The translations under genes and the position numbers were made by a program. This document shows positions 48,991-58,384 of a stretch of DNA of 64,000 nucleotides, in pieces (position 1 is the first letter of the stretch; each line of letters begins with the position of its first letter). The notes below the pieces were generated by a model, which worked only from the letters and a program-made list of their open reading frames with translations, was not told the origin of the DNA and did not search any database. Source of the stretch: Mesolinea sp040772305 (lineage in GTDB: Bacteria; Chloroflexota; Anaerolineae; Anaerolineales; Anaerolineaceae); NCBI GenBank assembly GCA_040772305.1, contig JAXGYK010000001.1, forward strand, positions 1,550,001 through 1,614,000. Direction: 5' to 3'.

Positions 48991-51896
48991 TGAAATTGCA
49001 TCTTGACCTGAACGGCGAAAAACTAGCGGTGGACATAAAGGGCCATGAAAGTCTGTTAAGTGTTTTGAGAGACCTTGGCTACAGCGGTGTGAAGTCTGGC
49101 GGGTGTAAACGCGGGGAATGCGGAGCATGTACTGTATTGATGGATGGTAAAGCGGTGAACTCTTGCATGTTCCTGGCATTGCAAGCCGAGGGACACCGGC
49201 TTGTAACCATTGAGGCTGAAGGCCAAAGACCTAATCAGGCATGGAAGGAAAGCCAGGGACTTAGCACCTTACAGCAGGCTTTTGTAGAGAATGGATCGGT
49301 TCAATGCGGTTACTGCACACCAGCTATGGTTTTGGCCGCTAAAGCTTTATTGGAAAAGGAGCCAGATCCCAGTGAAGAACAGGTTCGTGAAGCATTAAGT
49401 GGTGTATTGTGCCGCTGTACCGCCTATGTTAAACCGGTCCAGGCAATTCTGAATGCAGCTAAAACCTTAAAAGCGAGCGATCCTGAGCTTCAGGCCATTC
49501 CCTTCCTGAAAATGGTTGACCAGGACCCGATCCCGGAGCGCTCAACGGTTGGTAAATCCGAAATAAAAATAGATGCCAGTAAGCTGGTACAAGGAAAGCC
49601 GGCATTTACCGCTGATATGCAAATTCCCGGCACGCTCTATGCTGCAGTGCTGCGCAGCCCGGTAGCTCATGCCCGCATCCGTCGTATTGATGTTGAAAAG
49701 GCAAAGGCGCTGCCTGGGGTTGCTGCTGTACTCACATGGCAGGATCTACCCCGCGTGGTGTATTCTACAGCTGGACAAAACGACCCAATTCCTGGGCCTC
49801 TGGACATGTTTAGCTTGGACCAGAAGGTACGTTTTGTGGGTGATCGTGTTGCTTTTGTAGCCGCAGAAACACTCGCGATCGCAGAAGAAGCGCTTACTCT
49901 GATCGAAGTAGATTATGAGGAAATTCCCGCAATTCTTGATCCGCGGGAGTCCCTCAGGGAAGGCAGTCCAGTTATTCACGATGAGCCTGAATACGTCAAT
50001 TTTGGCGATTCGGATCCTAGCCGCAACCTAGCAGCCAAGATTCGCATCGATATCGGCAATGTTGATCAGGGGTTTGAGCAGGCAGACCGCATCTTTGAGC
50101 AAGAGTATGTAGTTCCGAAGGTTCAGCAGGCACATATTGAACCTCATGTGGCTTTGACTTACTGGGATGAGGATGATCGCTTGGTGATCCGAAGCAGCAC
50201 ACAGGTTCCCTTCCATGTACGCAGGATGATTGCGCCGGTTTTGGGTTTGCCCATAAAACGCATTCGCGTTGTGAAGCCACGTATCGGCGGTGGGTTTGGG
50301 AATAAGCAAGAGATGCTGATGGAGGATGTTGCTGCCCACCTTACTATTGCGACAGGACGGCCTGTACTTTATGAAATGACCCGAGAAGAAGAATTTATTG
50401 CTTCTCGAGCGCGGCATCCGATGCGGGTCAAGATGCGCACTGGCGTAAAACTGGATGGCACGATGACTGCCAATGAAATGGTGGTCTTGAGTGATACGGG
50501 AGCCTACGGTTGCCATGCTCTCACGGTTGCCGGAAATACAGGGCAGAAATCGATGGCCTTGTATGTAGGAGATGGCGAGTTTCGTAAATCTCCCAATATT
50601 CGTTTCTATGCCGACATTGTCTATACTAACACGCCACCATCCGGAGCCTATCGTGGTTATGGTGTGCCTCAGGGCTTTTGGCCTCTTGAACGGCATATGG
50701 AGATGATTGCGCGGGAAATGGGCTGGGATGTGCTGGATTTTCGGCTGAAAAATAGTATTCAAAGCGGCGAATACCAACCCTTTAGTACGGCTTGGAACGA
50801 AGGGCGCGAACCGGTTCCTGAAGTAATTCATACTGTTGGTTTGGCTGAATGCGTTCGTCAGGGCCGCAAAGCGATTGATTGGGACTCGAAATATCAGAAC
50901 CCGGAGTGGCGAAAGATTTCCGGTAAGCCCCATTTAAGCCGTGGGATTGGTGTAGCATTTGTGATGCAAGGTACAGCGATTCCGTACCTGGATATGGGTG
51001 GAGCCAGCCTTAAAATCAATGATGATGGTTCCTTTAACCTCTTAGTGGGCGCCACAGACCTGGGAACAGGATCCGATACCGTTCTGGCGCAAATGGCTGC
51101 AGAAAAGCTGGGTGTTCCTGTAGATGATATCCTCATGTACTCCTCGGATACGGACTTTACGCCCTTCGATAAGGGTGCTTATGCCTCTTCTACAACATAT
51201 ATATCTGGTACAGCTGTAAGCAAAGCAGCTGAGGAAATGGCTGAGCGAATCAAGTCTCGGGCAGCCTTGCTGTTTGGCGACCAGGGGATTAAAGTTGCAC
51301 CTGAGTCCATTGTCCTTCATGAGCAAAAGGCATGGGAACCAAACGGTTGCAGCGTGAGCTTAGCTCAGATCGCTTTGGATAGTTTGCATCATCGCAATCA
51401 GGAACAGCTGATGACAGTTGCTTCCTATGTATCACCTGCTTCACCACCGCCGTTTGGGGCACAGTTTGCCGAAGTTATCGTCGATCGCCAGACGGGTGCC
51501 GTGCAGGTTGAGCGCCTGGTTTTTGCCGTAGATGCGGGAGTAATTATTAACCCTAGTACTGCATCCGGCCAGATTGAGGGCGGAATGGCACAGGCATTAG
51601 GCTATGGTGTGAGCGAAGAAATGGTTTATGATTCTAAAGGGAATGCCCGCGAACGCGACCTTTACGAGTATCATATCTTCCGGGCGGACGAGATGCCAAA
51701 GCTTGAAACGATCTTTGTTCAAACCTATGAAAAGTCACATCCCTTTGGCGCAAAGGCCGTTGCTGAAATTCCGCTGGATGGTGTGGCGCCTGCTGTAGGG
51801 AATGCTGTATTGGATGCCTGCGGGGCGGTAGTGAACGATAATCCGGTTACGCCCGAGAAGGTTTGGAGGGCGCTTGGGAGTAATAAAGTGCAATGA
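48987..51896 (+). CDS. Xanthine dehydrogenase/aldehyde oxidase-family protein, 2Fe-2S and molybdenum domains fused
   Basis: A 969-residue molybdenum hydroxylase. Residues 1-155 hold two [2Fe-2S] clusters: GGCKRGECGACTVLMDGKAVNSC, then CGYCTPAMVL and GVLCRCTAY. The rest is the molybdopterin part with GGGFGNKQEM near 430, AYRGYGVPQGFWPLERH near 553, GATDLGTGSDT near 685 and the active-site glutamate in FGAKAVAEIPLDG near 920. GTGS replaces the usual GQG. It hydroxylates an N-heterocycle or aldehyde using water. The start overlaps the FAD-subunit gene, and no FAD domain is present within it. Confidence 0.92.
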   Translation: MMKLHLDLNGEKLAVDIKGHESLLSVLRDLGYSGVKSGGCKRGECGACTVLMDGKAVNSCMFLALQAEGHRLVTIEAEGQRPNQAWKESQGLSTLQQAFVENGSVQCGYCTPAMVLAAKALLEKEPDPSEEQVREALSGVLCRCTAYVKPVQAILNAAKTLKASDPELQAIPFLKMVDQDPIPERSTVGKSEIKIDASKLVQGKPAFTADMQIPGTLYAAVLRSPVAHARIRRIDVEKAKALPGVAAVLTWQDLPRVVYSTAGQNDPIPGPLDMFSLDQKVRFVGDRVAFVAAETLAIAEEALTLIEVDYEEIPAILDPRESLREGSPVIHDEPEYVNFGDSDPSRNLAAKIRIDIGNVDQGFEQADRIFEQEYVVPKVQQAHIEPHVALTYWDEDDRLVIRSSTQVPFHVRRMIAPVLGLPIKRIRVVKPRIGGGFGNKQEMLMEDVAAHLTIATGRPVLYEMTREEEFIASRARHPMRVKMRTGVKLDGTMTANEMVVLSDTGAYGCHALTVAGNTGQKSMALYVGDGEFRKSPNIRFYADIVYTNTPPSGAYRGYGVPQGFWPLERHMEMIAREMGWDVLDFRLKNSIQSGEYQPFSTAWNEGREPVPEVIHTVGLAECVRQGRKAIDWDSKYQNPEWRKISGKPHLSRGIGVAFVMQGTAIPYLDMGGASLKINDDGSFNLLVGATDLGTGSDTVLAQMAAEKLGVPVDDILMYSSDTDFTPFDKGAYASSTTYISGTAVSKAAEEMAERIKSRAALLFGDQGIKVAPESIVLHEQKAWEPNGCSVSLAQIALDSLHHRNQEQLMTVASYVSPASPPPFGAQFAEVIVDRQTGAVQVERLVFAVDAGVIINPSTASGQIEGGMAQALGYGVSEEMVYDSKGNARERDLYEYHIFRADEMPKLETIFVQTYEKSHPFGAKAVAEIPLDGVAPAVGNAVLDACGAVVNDNPVTPEKVWRALGSNKVQ

Positions 51897-53275
51897 TTAC
51901 GGAACGTGCTAGGAATCCACAGCGCCAGGATGGTGCAATTTATGTAATCGGGCATATCAACCCCGATACGGATACGATAGCCTCTGCAGTAGGCTATGCT
52001 TGGCTCCTGAGTGAGCGGGATGGCATCGAAGTTTTGCCAGCCAGAGCCGGCGCAGTTAACCTGCAGACCGCATTTGTGCTGAAATTGCTGGATCTTGACC
52101 AGCCGGTCTTACTTACGGATGCCTCACCGCGTTTTGAGTCGGTGATGCGCCGCTTGGATTCAGTTTCGCCAGAAAAGTCACTGGCTGAGGCTTGGAGCAT
52201 CCTCTCACGAACTGGGGGAATAACACCGGTGGTAAACCCGGATGGAACCCCTTACGGGATGGTTACCGGCCAAAGCCTGTTTGATTTCTTGCGGCGGATG
52301 ATGGGTCCGCACCCGCGCAATCGCGACATGACTATTTCGCAGCTGCTGGACATCCCTTGCCGAGAAGCAGCACAAACTGACCTGCCCCGATTTCCTGCGG
52401 GCACGCGTATCAAGGATGTGCTAAATCGTTTGCTGCGGCAGGAGTACATGGAATACTGGGTGCTGGATGAAAATAAACGGTATCTGGGGGTTGTGCGACA
52501 ACGGGATTTGCTAAATCCACCCCGTTTGAAACTTGTGCTTGTGGATCATAATGAGCCACAGCAAGCGATTGCCTCTATTGAAGACGCAGAACTGCTCGAA
52601 ATACTGGATCACCATCGCCTAGGCAATCAAAGTACGCATAACCCCATCAAATTTACAGTAGATATTGTGGGCTCAACCTCCACCTTGGTTTCGGAAGCAA
52701 TTGAAGAAATAGGGATGAGTGCTCCACCTAAGATTGCGGGGCTGCTCCTGGCAGGGCTGATTTCCGATACCCTGATTCTAACTTCGCCAACAACCACCAG
52801 ACGTGATCAGGAAGCTGCAGAACGTCTGGCGCGCTGGGCTTTTGTGCCAGGCAGTCCTTTGGCGGATGAGACTGTTAATAGCTTTGGAGAAAAGGTAATT
52901 CGGGCTGGAGCTGGCCTAATGACACAGGAACCAGAAGCACTTGTAGGTTTGGACATGAAAGTGTATGAAGAGTATGGCTATAAGTTTGCTGTTTCACAAA
53001 CTGAAATTGCCGATACTTACGAGATTGAAGGCCATATGAGCCGCCTTAATGAGGCGCTTAAAGCATTGAAGACTCAACGTGGCTTGGACTTTGCAGGTTT
53101 AATGATTACTGACATTGTCAAGCGATCCAGTCGCTTGATCTTTATCGACCTTCCGCCGGCCTTATACGAGCTTCCCTACAAGCCCCTGCAGGATGGCTCG
53201 TACCTGGCTGAGGGAATGGTTTCGCGTAAAAAGCAATTGTTGCCCACTATCCTTAGTTTGTTGGAGGATTCATGA
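51893..53275 (+). CDS. Manganese-dependent inorganic pyrophosphatase with CBS domains
   Basis: A 460-residue family II pyrophosphatase. The DHH catalytic site has VIGHINPDTDTIASAVGYAWLL (11-32) and, after an insertion, LVLVDHNEPQQA and LDHHRLGN near 222-250. The insertion (residues about 72-210) is a CBS pair, the regulatory module that binds adenine nucleotides in CBS-PPases. The C-terminal DHHA2 domain carries the substrate-binding SRKKQ near 443. A DRTGG domain is absent. It lies between two molybdenum hydroxylases and overlaps both neighbours (ATGA), so it may remove pyrophosphate made by CofC and MocA. Confidence 0.92.
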   Translation: MITERARNPQRQDGAIYVIGHINPDTDTIASAVGYAWLLSERDGIEVLPARAGAVNLQTAFVLKLLDLDQPVLLTDASPRFESVMRRLDSVSPEKSLAEAWSILSRTGGITPVVNPDGTPYGMVTGQSLFDFLRRMMGPHPRNRDMTISQLLDIPCREAAQTDLPRFPAGTRIKDVLNRLLRQEYMEYWVLDENKRYLGVVRQRDLLNPPRLKLVLVDHNEPQQAIASIEDAELLEILDHHRLGNQSTHNPIKFTVDIVGSTSTLVSEAIEEIGMSAPPKIAGLLLAGLISDTLILTSPTTTRRDQEAAERLARWAFVPGSPLADETVNSFGEKVIRAGAGLMTQEPEALVGLDMKVYEEYGYKFAVSQTEIADTYEIEGHMSRLNEALKALKTQRGLDFAGLMITDIVKRSSRLIFIDLPPALYELPYKPLQDGSYLAEGMVSRKKQLLPTILSLLEDS

Positions 53276-54039
53276 ATATTTATAACGCTCTGCATCAGGC
53301 AGTTTCAAACCAGGAACCTGTATGTCTGTGTATTGTTGTTCACACTGTTGGCTCCGTACCCAGACGGGAAGGCACAAAAATGCTCGTGTACGCCGATGGT
53401 CGCACCCAGGGAACCGTGGGCGGAGGGTTGGTAGAGCAAGAAACCCGCGATTTAGCACTCCAAGCCTTGGTAGATGGACAAGCGCGTCTATTGGACTTTA
53501 ACCTGGATGGCAAGCATTATTCTGCTGGAACTTGCGGAGGAAAAATGAAAGTTTACATCGAACCGCAAGGAGTTAAGCCGGTACTGCTTGTGCTTGGTGC
53601 TGGCCATGTTGGCAAAGCTGTTGCTCTGGCAGCGCAGGCACTGGATTTTCAGATTATCGTTTCTGATGATCGTGCCGATCTTTGCACACCTGAATTGATC
53701 CCTGGAAAACTTGAGTTCCTGCCTGTTCCCATGGCTGAAATTCCGGAACATATTCAAATAGACGGCAAAACTTATATTGTGAACGTTTCCCGCGGGTCAG
53801 ATGTGGATGTGGAAGGAATGCCTGCACTCTTGGAATTTGAACCTGCCTATTTTGGGGTAATTGGTTCGCTGAAACGCTGGAAAACGACCTGCGACGCATT
53901 ACTCCAAAAAGGCGTAGCACAGGAAAAGCTGGACAAAGTTAAATCTCCGATTGGTATTGACATTGGTGGTGAAACCCCAGAAGAAATTGCGATCAGCATT
54001 TTGGCGGAAGTGATCCAGGCTTATCGCAGACAGAAATAA
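53272..54039 (+). CDS. xdhC: XdhC/CoxI-family molybdenum cofactor insertion protein
   Basis: A 255-residue chaperone that binds and modifies the molybdenum cofactor (sulfuration) for xanthine-dehydrogenase-type enzymes. The N-terminal XdhC_CoxI domain has CIVVHTVGSVPRREGTKMLVY (18-38) and GTVGGGLVEQE near 45, followed by GTCGGKMKVYIEP near 86. The C-terminal Rossmann domain starts with LLVLGAGHVGKAVALAAQAL near 102-121 and contains SRGSDVDVEG and FGVIGSLKRW. It overlaps the pyrophosphatase by 4 bp and precedes the second hydroxylase. Confidence 0.92.
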   Translation: MNIYNALHQAVSNQEPVCLCIVVHTVGSVPRREGTKMLVYADGRTQGTVGGGLVEQETRDLALQALVDGQARLLDFNLDGKHYSAGTCGGKMKVYIEPQGVKPVLLVLGAGHVGKAVALAAQALDFQIIVSDDRADLCTPELIPGKLEFLPVPMAEIPEHIQIDGKTYIVNVSRGSDVDVEGMPALLEFEPAYFGVIGSLKRWKTTCDALLQKGVAQEKLDKVKSPIGIDIGGETPEEIAISILAEVIQAYRRQK

Positions 54040-54052
54040 TTAGAGGGTTCTT

Positions 54053-55459
54053 ATGTGGAAGCAGTACCACATCATTGAGACACAAACTGAATTAGCCGAA
54101 CACTTAGCAAATCCTAAAGGGCTTACCCGCATCATTGCAGGCGGCACCGATTTGATGGTGGAGCTAAAGACTGGTAAATTACTGGATTTGCATACCTTGC
54201 TCGACATCTCACGCTGCGCAGGGTTGGACCAAATCAGCCTGGATGGCGATGGCATTGTGCATATTGGTGCCTTAGTTACACACAATGATGTGCTTAAATC
54301 GGACCTGCTGAGGCAATATGCCTGGCCATTAGTGCAGGCCTGTTATAAAGTTGCTACCCCTCAATTACGTAATTTGGGTACGGTGGTAGGAAACCTGGTA
54401 ACTGCTTCCCCTGCAAATGACACCATCACCCCCCTGATGGCCTTGGAGGCCAGCCTGGTACTGGTTTCAAAGACAGGTAAACGGATTGTTCCATTGGCCA
54501 ACTTTTATACTGGTGTGCGTAAGACGGTGTTGCGGCCAGATGAGTTTGTAAGGGAAGTTCAGTTCAAAGGGATGAAAGATAACGATCTGGGATCCTTCAG
54601 AAAAAGTGCCCTGCGGCGTACCCAGGCCATTGCTACTATTAATGCCTGTGTTATTGCGCGTCAGGAGGATGGGCTTCTTTTTGATGTGCGCGTTACTCTT
54701 GGCTCTGTAGCGCCAACAATTATCCACGCTCCCAGTGCTGAGGCGATGCTTACGATGAAGTCTCCCAGCCCACAGGTGGCAGTTGCTGCCGGCCGGGCTG
54801 CGGCTGAAGATGCAAAACCGATTAGCGACCTGCGCGCATCAAAAGAATATCGCAGCTATATGGTTTCTCATTTGGTTCAGGATATTGTGATGGATCTGGC
54901 AAATCCAGAGCTACGTAAGAGTATACCGGCGCATACAGCCACTTTATCTGCTGGTAACACAGTGAGTGCCCATCCCGCAGCTGGTTTTGATGGTAAACAC
55001 ATAGAAACTAAAATTAATGGAAAGCCTTATCGCCTTGAGGGTGGTGTTGATCTGACTCTTCTGCATTTGGTACGGGAGCTTGTTGGTTTAACCGGCACCA
55101 AAAATGGCTGTGAGGAAGGAGAATGCGGTGCGTGCACGCTTTACCTGGATGGCAAAGCTGTGGTTTCCTGTTTAGTTCCTGCCGGCCGGGCTCATAATGC
55201 AGAGGTGCAGACAATCGAAGGAATAGCGAAGGGGGATCAGTTGCATCCGGTTCAGCAAGCATTCATCGATCATGCTGCAGTTCAATGTGGTTACTGCACT
55301 CCGGGTTTTGTAATGAGTGCTGTCAAACTCTTGCAGGAGGAGCCTCATCCGGACCGAGCAATGATCAAAGAGGGTATTTCAGGGAACTTGTGCCGGTGTA
55401 CTGGCTACTACAAGATCATTGAAGCAATTGAAGATGCTGCCAGGGCAGTAGAGAACTAG
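54053..55459 (+). CDS. Molybdenum hydroxylase FAD-binding and 2Fe-2S subunits, fused
   Basis: A 468-residue electron-transfer subunit. Residues 1-285 are the FAD domain with the intact motifs IIAGGTDLMVELKTGKLLDLHTLLDIS (26-52) and ATPQLRNLGTVVGNLVTASPANDTITPLMALEA near 100-132. Residues 310-468 are the ferredoxin-like part with GCEEGECGACTLYLDGKAVVSC, CGYCTPGFVM and GNLCRCTGYYKI, enough for two [2Fe-2S] clusters. The order FAD then FeS is the reverse of eukaryotic xanthine dehydrogenase. It lies 2 bp before its molybdenum subunit. Confidence 0.93.
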   Translation: MWKQYHIIETQTELAEHLANPKGLTRIIAGGTDLMVELKTGKLLDLHTLLDISRCAGLDQISLDGDGIVHIGALVTHNDVLKSDLLRQYAWPLVQACYKVATPQLRNLGTVVGNLVTASPANDTITPLMALEASLVLVSKTGKRIVPLANFYTGVRKTVLRPDEFVREVQFKGMKDNDLGSFRKSALRRTQAIATINACVIARQEDGLLFDVRVTLGSVAPTIIHAPSAEAMLTMKSPSPQVAVAAGRAAAEDAKPISDLRASKEYRSYMVSHLVQDIVMDLANPELRKSIPAHTATLSAGNTVSAHPAAGFDGKHIETKINGKPYRLEGGVDLTLLHLVRELVGLTGTKNGCEEGECGACTLYLDGKAVVSCLVPAGRAHNAEVQTIEGIAKGDQLHPVQQAFIDHAAVQCGYCTPGFVMSAVKLLQEEPHPDRAMIKEGISGNLCRCTGYYKIIEAIEDAARAVEN

Positions 55460-55461
55460 CT

Positions 55462-57687
55462 ATGAACAGCGTTGGAAAATCATTAAAAAGGGTTGACGCC
55501 CGAGACAAAGTGACTGGTAAAGCACTGTACCCGGGAGATATCCGTTTTGAACGCGAACTATGGCTCAAAGTGGTGTTTGCAAAGCGGGTACATGCCCGAG
55601 TTGTATCCATTGATACCCGTGCAGCAGAAGCCATGCCAGGGGTGGAGTTGGTTCTCACTGCAAAGGATGTACCCAATAATGAATATGGTTTGGGTACCCC
55701 GGACCAACCGGTGCTCTGTGGGCCGGGTTCAAACAAAGAAGGTGGAGATGTTGTGCGCTTTGAAGGCGACCAGATTGCACTAATTGTAGCCAAGGACAAG
55801 CGAACTGCTGAAGCAGCTGCAAAAAAATTGGTGGTGGATTTCGAAGACCTGCCTGTAATCGACACACTGGATAAGGCGCTGGCATCAGATGCTCATATTC
55901 TGCATCCTGGCAGTGACAGTAATATATTTCACCATAATATCGTACGCATGGGGGATGTAGCTAAGGCGTTTGAAGCCTGTGCGGTGGTTGTAGAACAAAC
56001 TTATGACACTCCTGTCCAGGAACATGCCTACTTGCAGCCAGAGGCTGGCGTTGCCTACTATGACGAAGAAGACCGTATTACCGTAGAGGTCGGCGGGCAA
56101 TGGACTCACAAAGATCAGGAGCAAATTCAGCACGCTTTGCAAATCCCACTGGATAAGGTGCGTGTGATATATCCGGCGATTGGGGGAGCATTTGGCGGCC
56201 GTGAGGATATGAGCGTTCAAATCGTTCTGGCTTTGGCTGTTCTAAAGCTTGGAGAAAAAGGGATCCGGATTCCGGTACGTACTGTTTGGTCCCGGGAAGA
56301 ATCGATCATCGGGCATGGCAAACGTCACCATTATCGGATGTGGGCTAAATGGGGAGCAGACCGTGAAGGCAAGATTCTAGCGGCGGAATGTCAAATTTGG
56401 GCCGATGGTGGCGCCTACGTTTACACCTCACCAAAAGTATTAGGGAACGCAACCTTGCTGGCTACCGGACCTTATGAAATTCCGAACGTAGCTACGGATG
56501 CCTATTGCGTTTACACTACGAATATTCCCGGTGCAGCTTTTCGGGGCTTTGGAGGGCCACAGGCTAACTTTATGTGCGAAGGCCAGGTCAGCCGCCTGGC
56601 AGAAGCCCTTGGAATGGACCCAGTAGAGCTGCGAATGCGAAACTTATTCAAAGAAGGATCAATCCAATCCATGGGGTCCGCAATTCCCCAAGGAGTGAGT
56701 ATCCGTGAAGTTGTGGAGCGCTGCGCCATTGAAGCCGGCTGGGCAAACGGGCCAAATGGCTGGGAAAAACCTGCGTTGGATCCACCTGTTTATGGCCGCA
56801 AGGCATTCGGCTTGGGCTTTGCCTGCGGTTATAAGAACATTGGTTTTTCCTACGGAGCGCCCGAAAACTGTGGCGCGACCATTATTCTGGACGGTGATGA
56901 CGAAGAAATTCACAAAGCACGTCTATATCATGCAGGTGCGGAAGTTGGGCAGGGAGCGCATACGGTCTTTGCTCAGTTTGCAGCTGAAGCTTTGGATATA
57001 CCCCTTGAAAAAGTGGAACTGCATATGAGTGACACCTCTAGCTCTTTGGATGCAGGTTCGGTCTCAGCTTCCCGGATGACCTTTATGGCAGGTCATTCGA
57101 TCCTTGGCGCAGCGAAGGCTGCTTTAGAAAAGTGGCATGCTGGGGATAGACCAGCGATAGGAGCCTATGTATACCGCGCTCCGGCAACTTGTAAGATGGA
57201 TGCTAGGGACGGGCATTGTTACCCTAACTTTGCCTATGGGTACGTGGCTCAAGCTATTCTTGCCGAGGTAGATTTATTAAGCGGCGAAGTACACCTGAAG
57301 GAAGTGGTTTGCGCTGATGATGTAGGCAAGGCGATCAACCCAAAGATGGTCGAAGGGCAGATTGAAGGAGCTGTCGTCCAGGCTACCGGATACACACTGC
57401 TCGAAAATTGGATTCAAAGTCCTGAAGGCAAGCTGCTTACCCGCGAACTTTCAACGTATTTGATTCCTACGGTGATGGACATCCCAGATGAGACGCGCTC
57501 GGTTATTTTGGAATACCCTGATCCCTGTGGTCCTTATGGTGCGCGAGGTATGGGTGAGATGCCCTACCTTCCTTTTGCTTCGGCTGTAGTAGATGCTGTT
57601 GCCCAGGCAACAGGTATACGCTTTGACTACTTTCCGCTTACTGCTGAAGTGGTCCTAAGGGCGATGGGAAAACTGCGAAGCCAGTGA
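55462..57687 (+). CDS. Molybdenum hydroxylase large (molybdopterin) subunit
   Basis: A 741-residue catalytic subunit of the xanthine dehydrogenase/aldehyde oxidase family. Cofactor-binding loops are canonical: GGAFGGREDMSVQ near 242, AFRGFGGPQANFM near 359, GAEVGQGAHTVFAQFAAEAL near 491, and the active-site glutamate in GARGMGEMPYLPFASA near 693. It probably receives electrons through the fused FAD-FeS protein just upstream. Several variants of this family carry labile selenium; there is no in-frame UGA and no selenium gene here. The substrate is not predictable. Confidence 0.94.
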   Translation: MNSVGKSLKRVDARDKVTGKALYPGDIRFERELWLKVVFAKRVHARVVSIDTRAAEAMPGVELVLTAKDVPNNEYGLGTPDQPVLCGPGSNKEGGDVVRFEGDQIALIVAKDKRTAEAAAKKLVVDFEDLPVIDTLDKALASDAHILHPGSDSNIFHHNIVRMGDVAKAFEACAVVVEQTYDTPVQEHAYLQPEAGVAYYDEEDRITVEVGGQWTHKDQEQIQHALQIPLDKVRVIYPAIGGAFGGREDMSVQIVLALAVLKLGEKGIRIPVRTVWSREESIIGHGKRHHYRMWAKWGADREGKILAAECQIWADGGAYVYTSPKVLGNATLLATGPYEIPNVATDAYCVYTTNIPGAAFRGFGGPQANFMCEGQVSRLAEALGMDPVELRMRNLFKEGSIQSMGSAIPQGVSIREVVERCAIEAGWANGPNGWEKPALDPPVYGRKAFGLGFACGYKNIGFSYGAPENCGATIILDGDDEEIHKARLYHAGAEVGQGAHTVFAQFAAEALDIPLEKVELHMSDTSSSLDAGSVSASRMTFMAGHSILGAAKAALEKWHAGDRPAIGAYVYRAPATCKMDARDGHCYPNFAYGYVAQAILAEVDLLSGEVHLKEVVCADDVGKAINPKMVEGQIEGAVVQATGYTLLENWIQSPEGKLLTRELSTYLIPTVMDIPDETRSVILEYPDPCGPYGARGMGEMPYLPFASAVVDAVAQATGIRFDYFPLTAEVVLRAMGKLRSQ

Positions 57688-58316
57688 TGAAAACCATTGA
57701 TCAGGTGCCGGCTATCATTTTGGCCGCAGGAGCTTCCAGTCGCTATGGTAGTTCCAAAGTCTTGTTACCTTGGGGGACAGGAACTGTCTTGCAGTCTGTA
57801 ATTAGGGCTTGTGCACTTGCCGGTATTTCTGCGATATATGTGGTGCTGGGCTCGCAAAGCAATTTGGTTAAGCACAGTCTTGAAGGAGAAACGGTCAATA
57901 TCGTTGATAACCTTGCCTGGGCAGATGGTCAGGCAAGCTCACTCAAAGCGGGTCTGGCTGCGATAGCGCCCGAAAGTAAAGGTGTCCTCTTTGTATTGGC
58001 CGATCAGCCTCAAATTTCCCCACTTTTGATTCGAACGATTGCCTTAAAAGGTTTGGAGACTGGAAAGTCGGTACTGCCTGTTGTAAACGGTCGGCGTGCA
58101 CATCCGGTATATTTCCCAAAGGCTGCTTTTGAGGATTTAATGAGCATTGAGGGAGATCAGGGCGGCAGGGCAATTATGGGTGAGCATCCGACACAACTGG
58201 TAGATTGGTTGGATGAAAATATGGTTCTGGATATTGATACGCCAAGAGATTACGAAAGCCTGTGTTCCAGCTATGGAAATGTCAATGCGGGATATGTCAA
58301 TGCGGGATATGAGTAA
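57687..58316 (+). CDS. mocA: MocA-type molybdenum cofactor cytidylyltransferase
   Basis: A 209-residue MobA-like nucleotidyltransferase. By family and context it makes the cytosine dinucleotide form of the cofactor used by molybdenum hydroxylases, releasing pyrophosphate. Signature residues are IILAAGASSRYGSSKVLLPWG near 10-30, VLFVLADQPQISPLLI near 97 (metal Asp), and GRRAHPVYFPK near 134. The C-terminus ends in a duplicated VNAGY from a 15-bp tandem repeat. ATG 57687 is preferred to GTG 57684; it overlaps the preceding stop by one base. It is the last gene of the operon. Confidence 0.9.
   Translation: MKTIDQVPAIILAAGASSRYGSSKVLLPWGTGTVLQSVIRACALAGISAIYVVLGSQSNLVKHSLEGETVNIVDNLAWADGQASSLKAGLAAIAPESKGVLFVLADQPQISPLLIRTIALKGLETGKSVLPVVNGRRAHPVYFPKAAFEDLMSIEGDQGGRAIMGEHPTQLVDWLDENMVLDIDTPRDYESLCSSYGNVNAGYVNAGYE
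58281..58310. repeat. 15-bp tandem duplication at the mocA 3' end
   Basis: GTCAATGCGGGATAT occurs twice in tandem (58281-58295 and 58296-58310), in frame. It adds five residues before the stop codon. Confidence 0.9.
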
Positions 58317-58384
58317 GCTCCTTTTTGCTTATGTTATAATCAGCAGGATTAATCGGGCTAGCTGCCTGTACCTGGAGACATTCA

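Noticed and set aside
55462..57687. Selenium-dependent hydroxylase or selenoprotein
   Set aside because: SsnA suggested the selenium-dependent hydroxylase cluster, but yqeB/yqeC/selD-like genes are absent and no in-frame UGA interrupts the enzyme.
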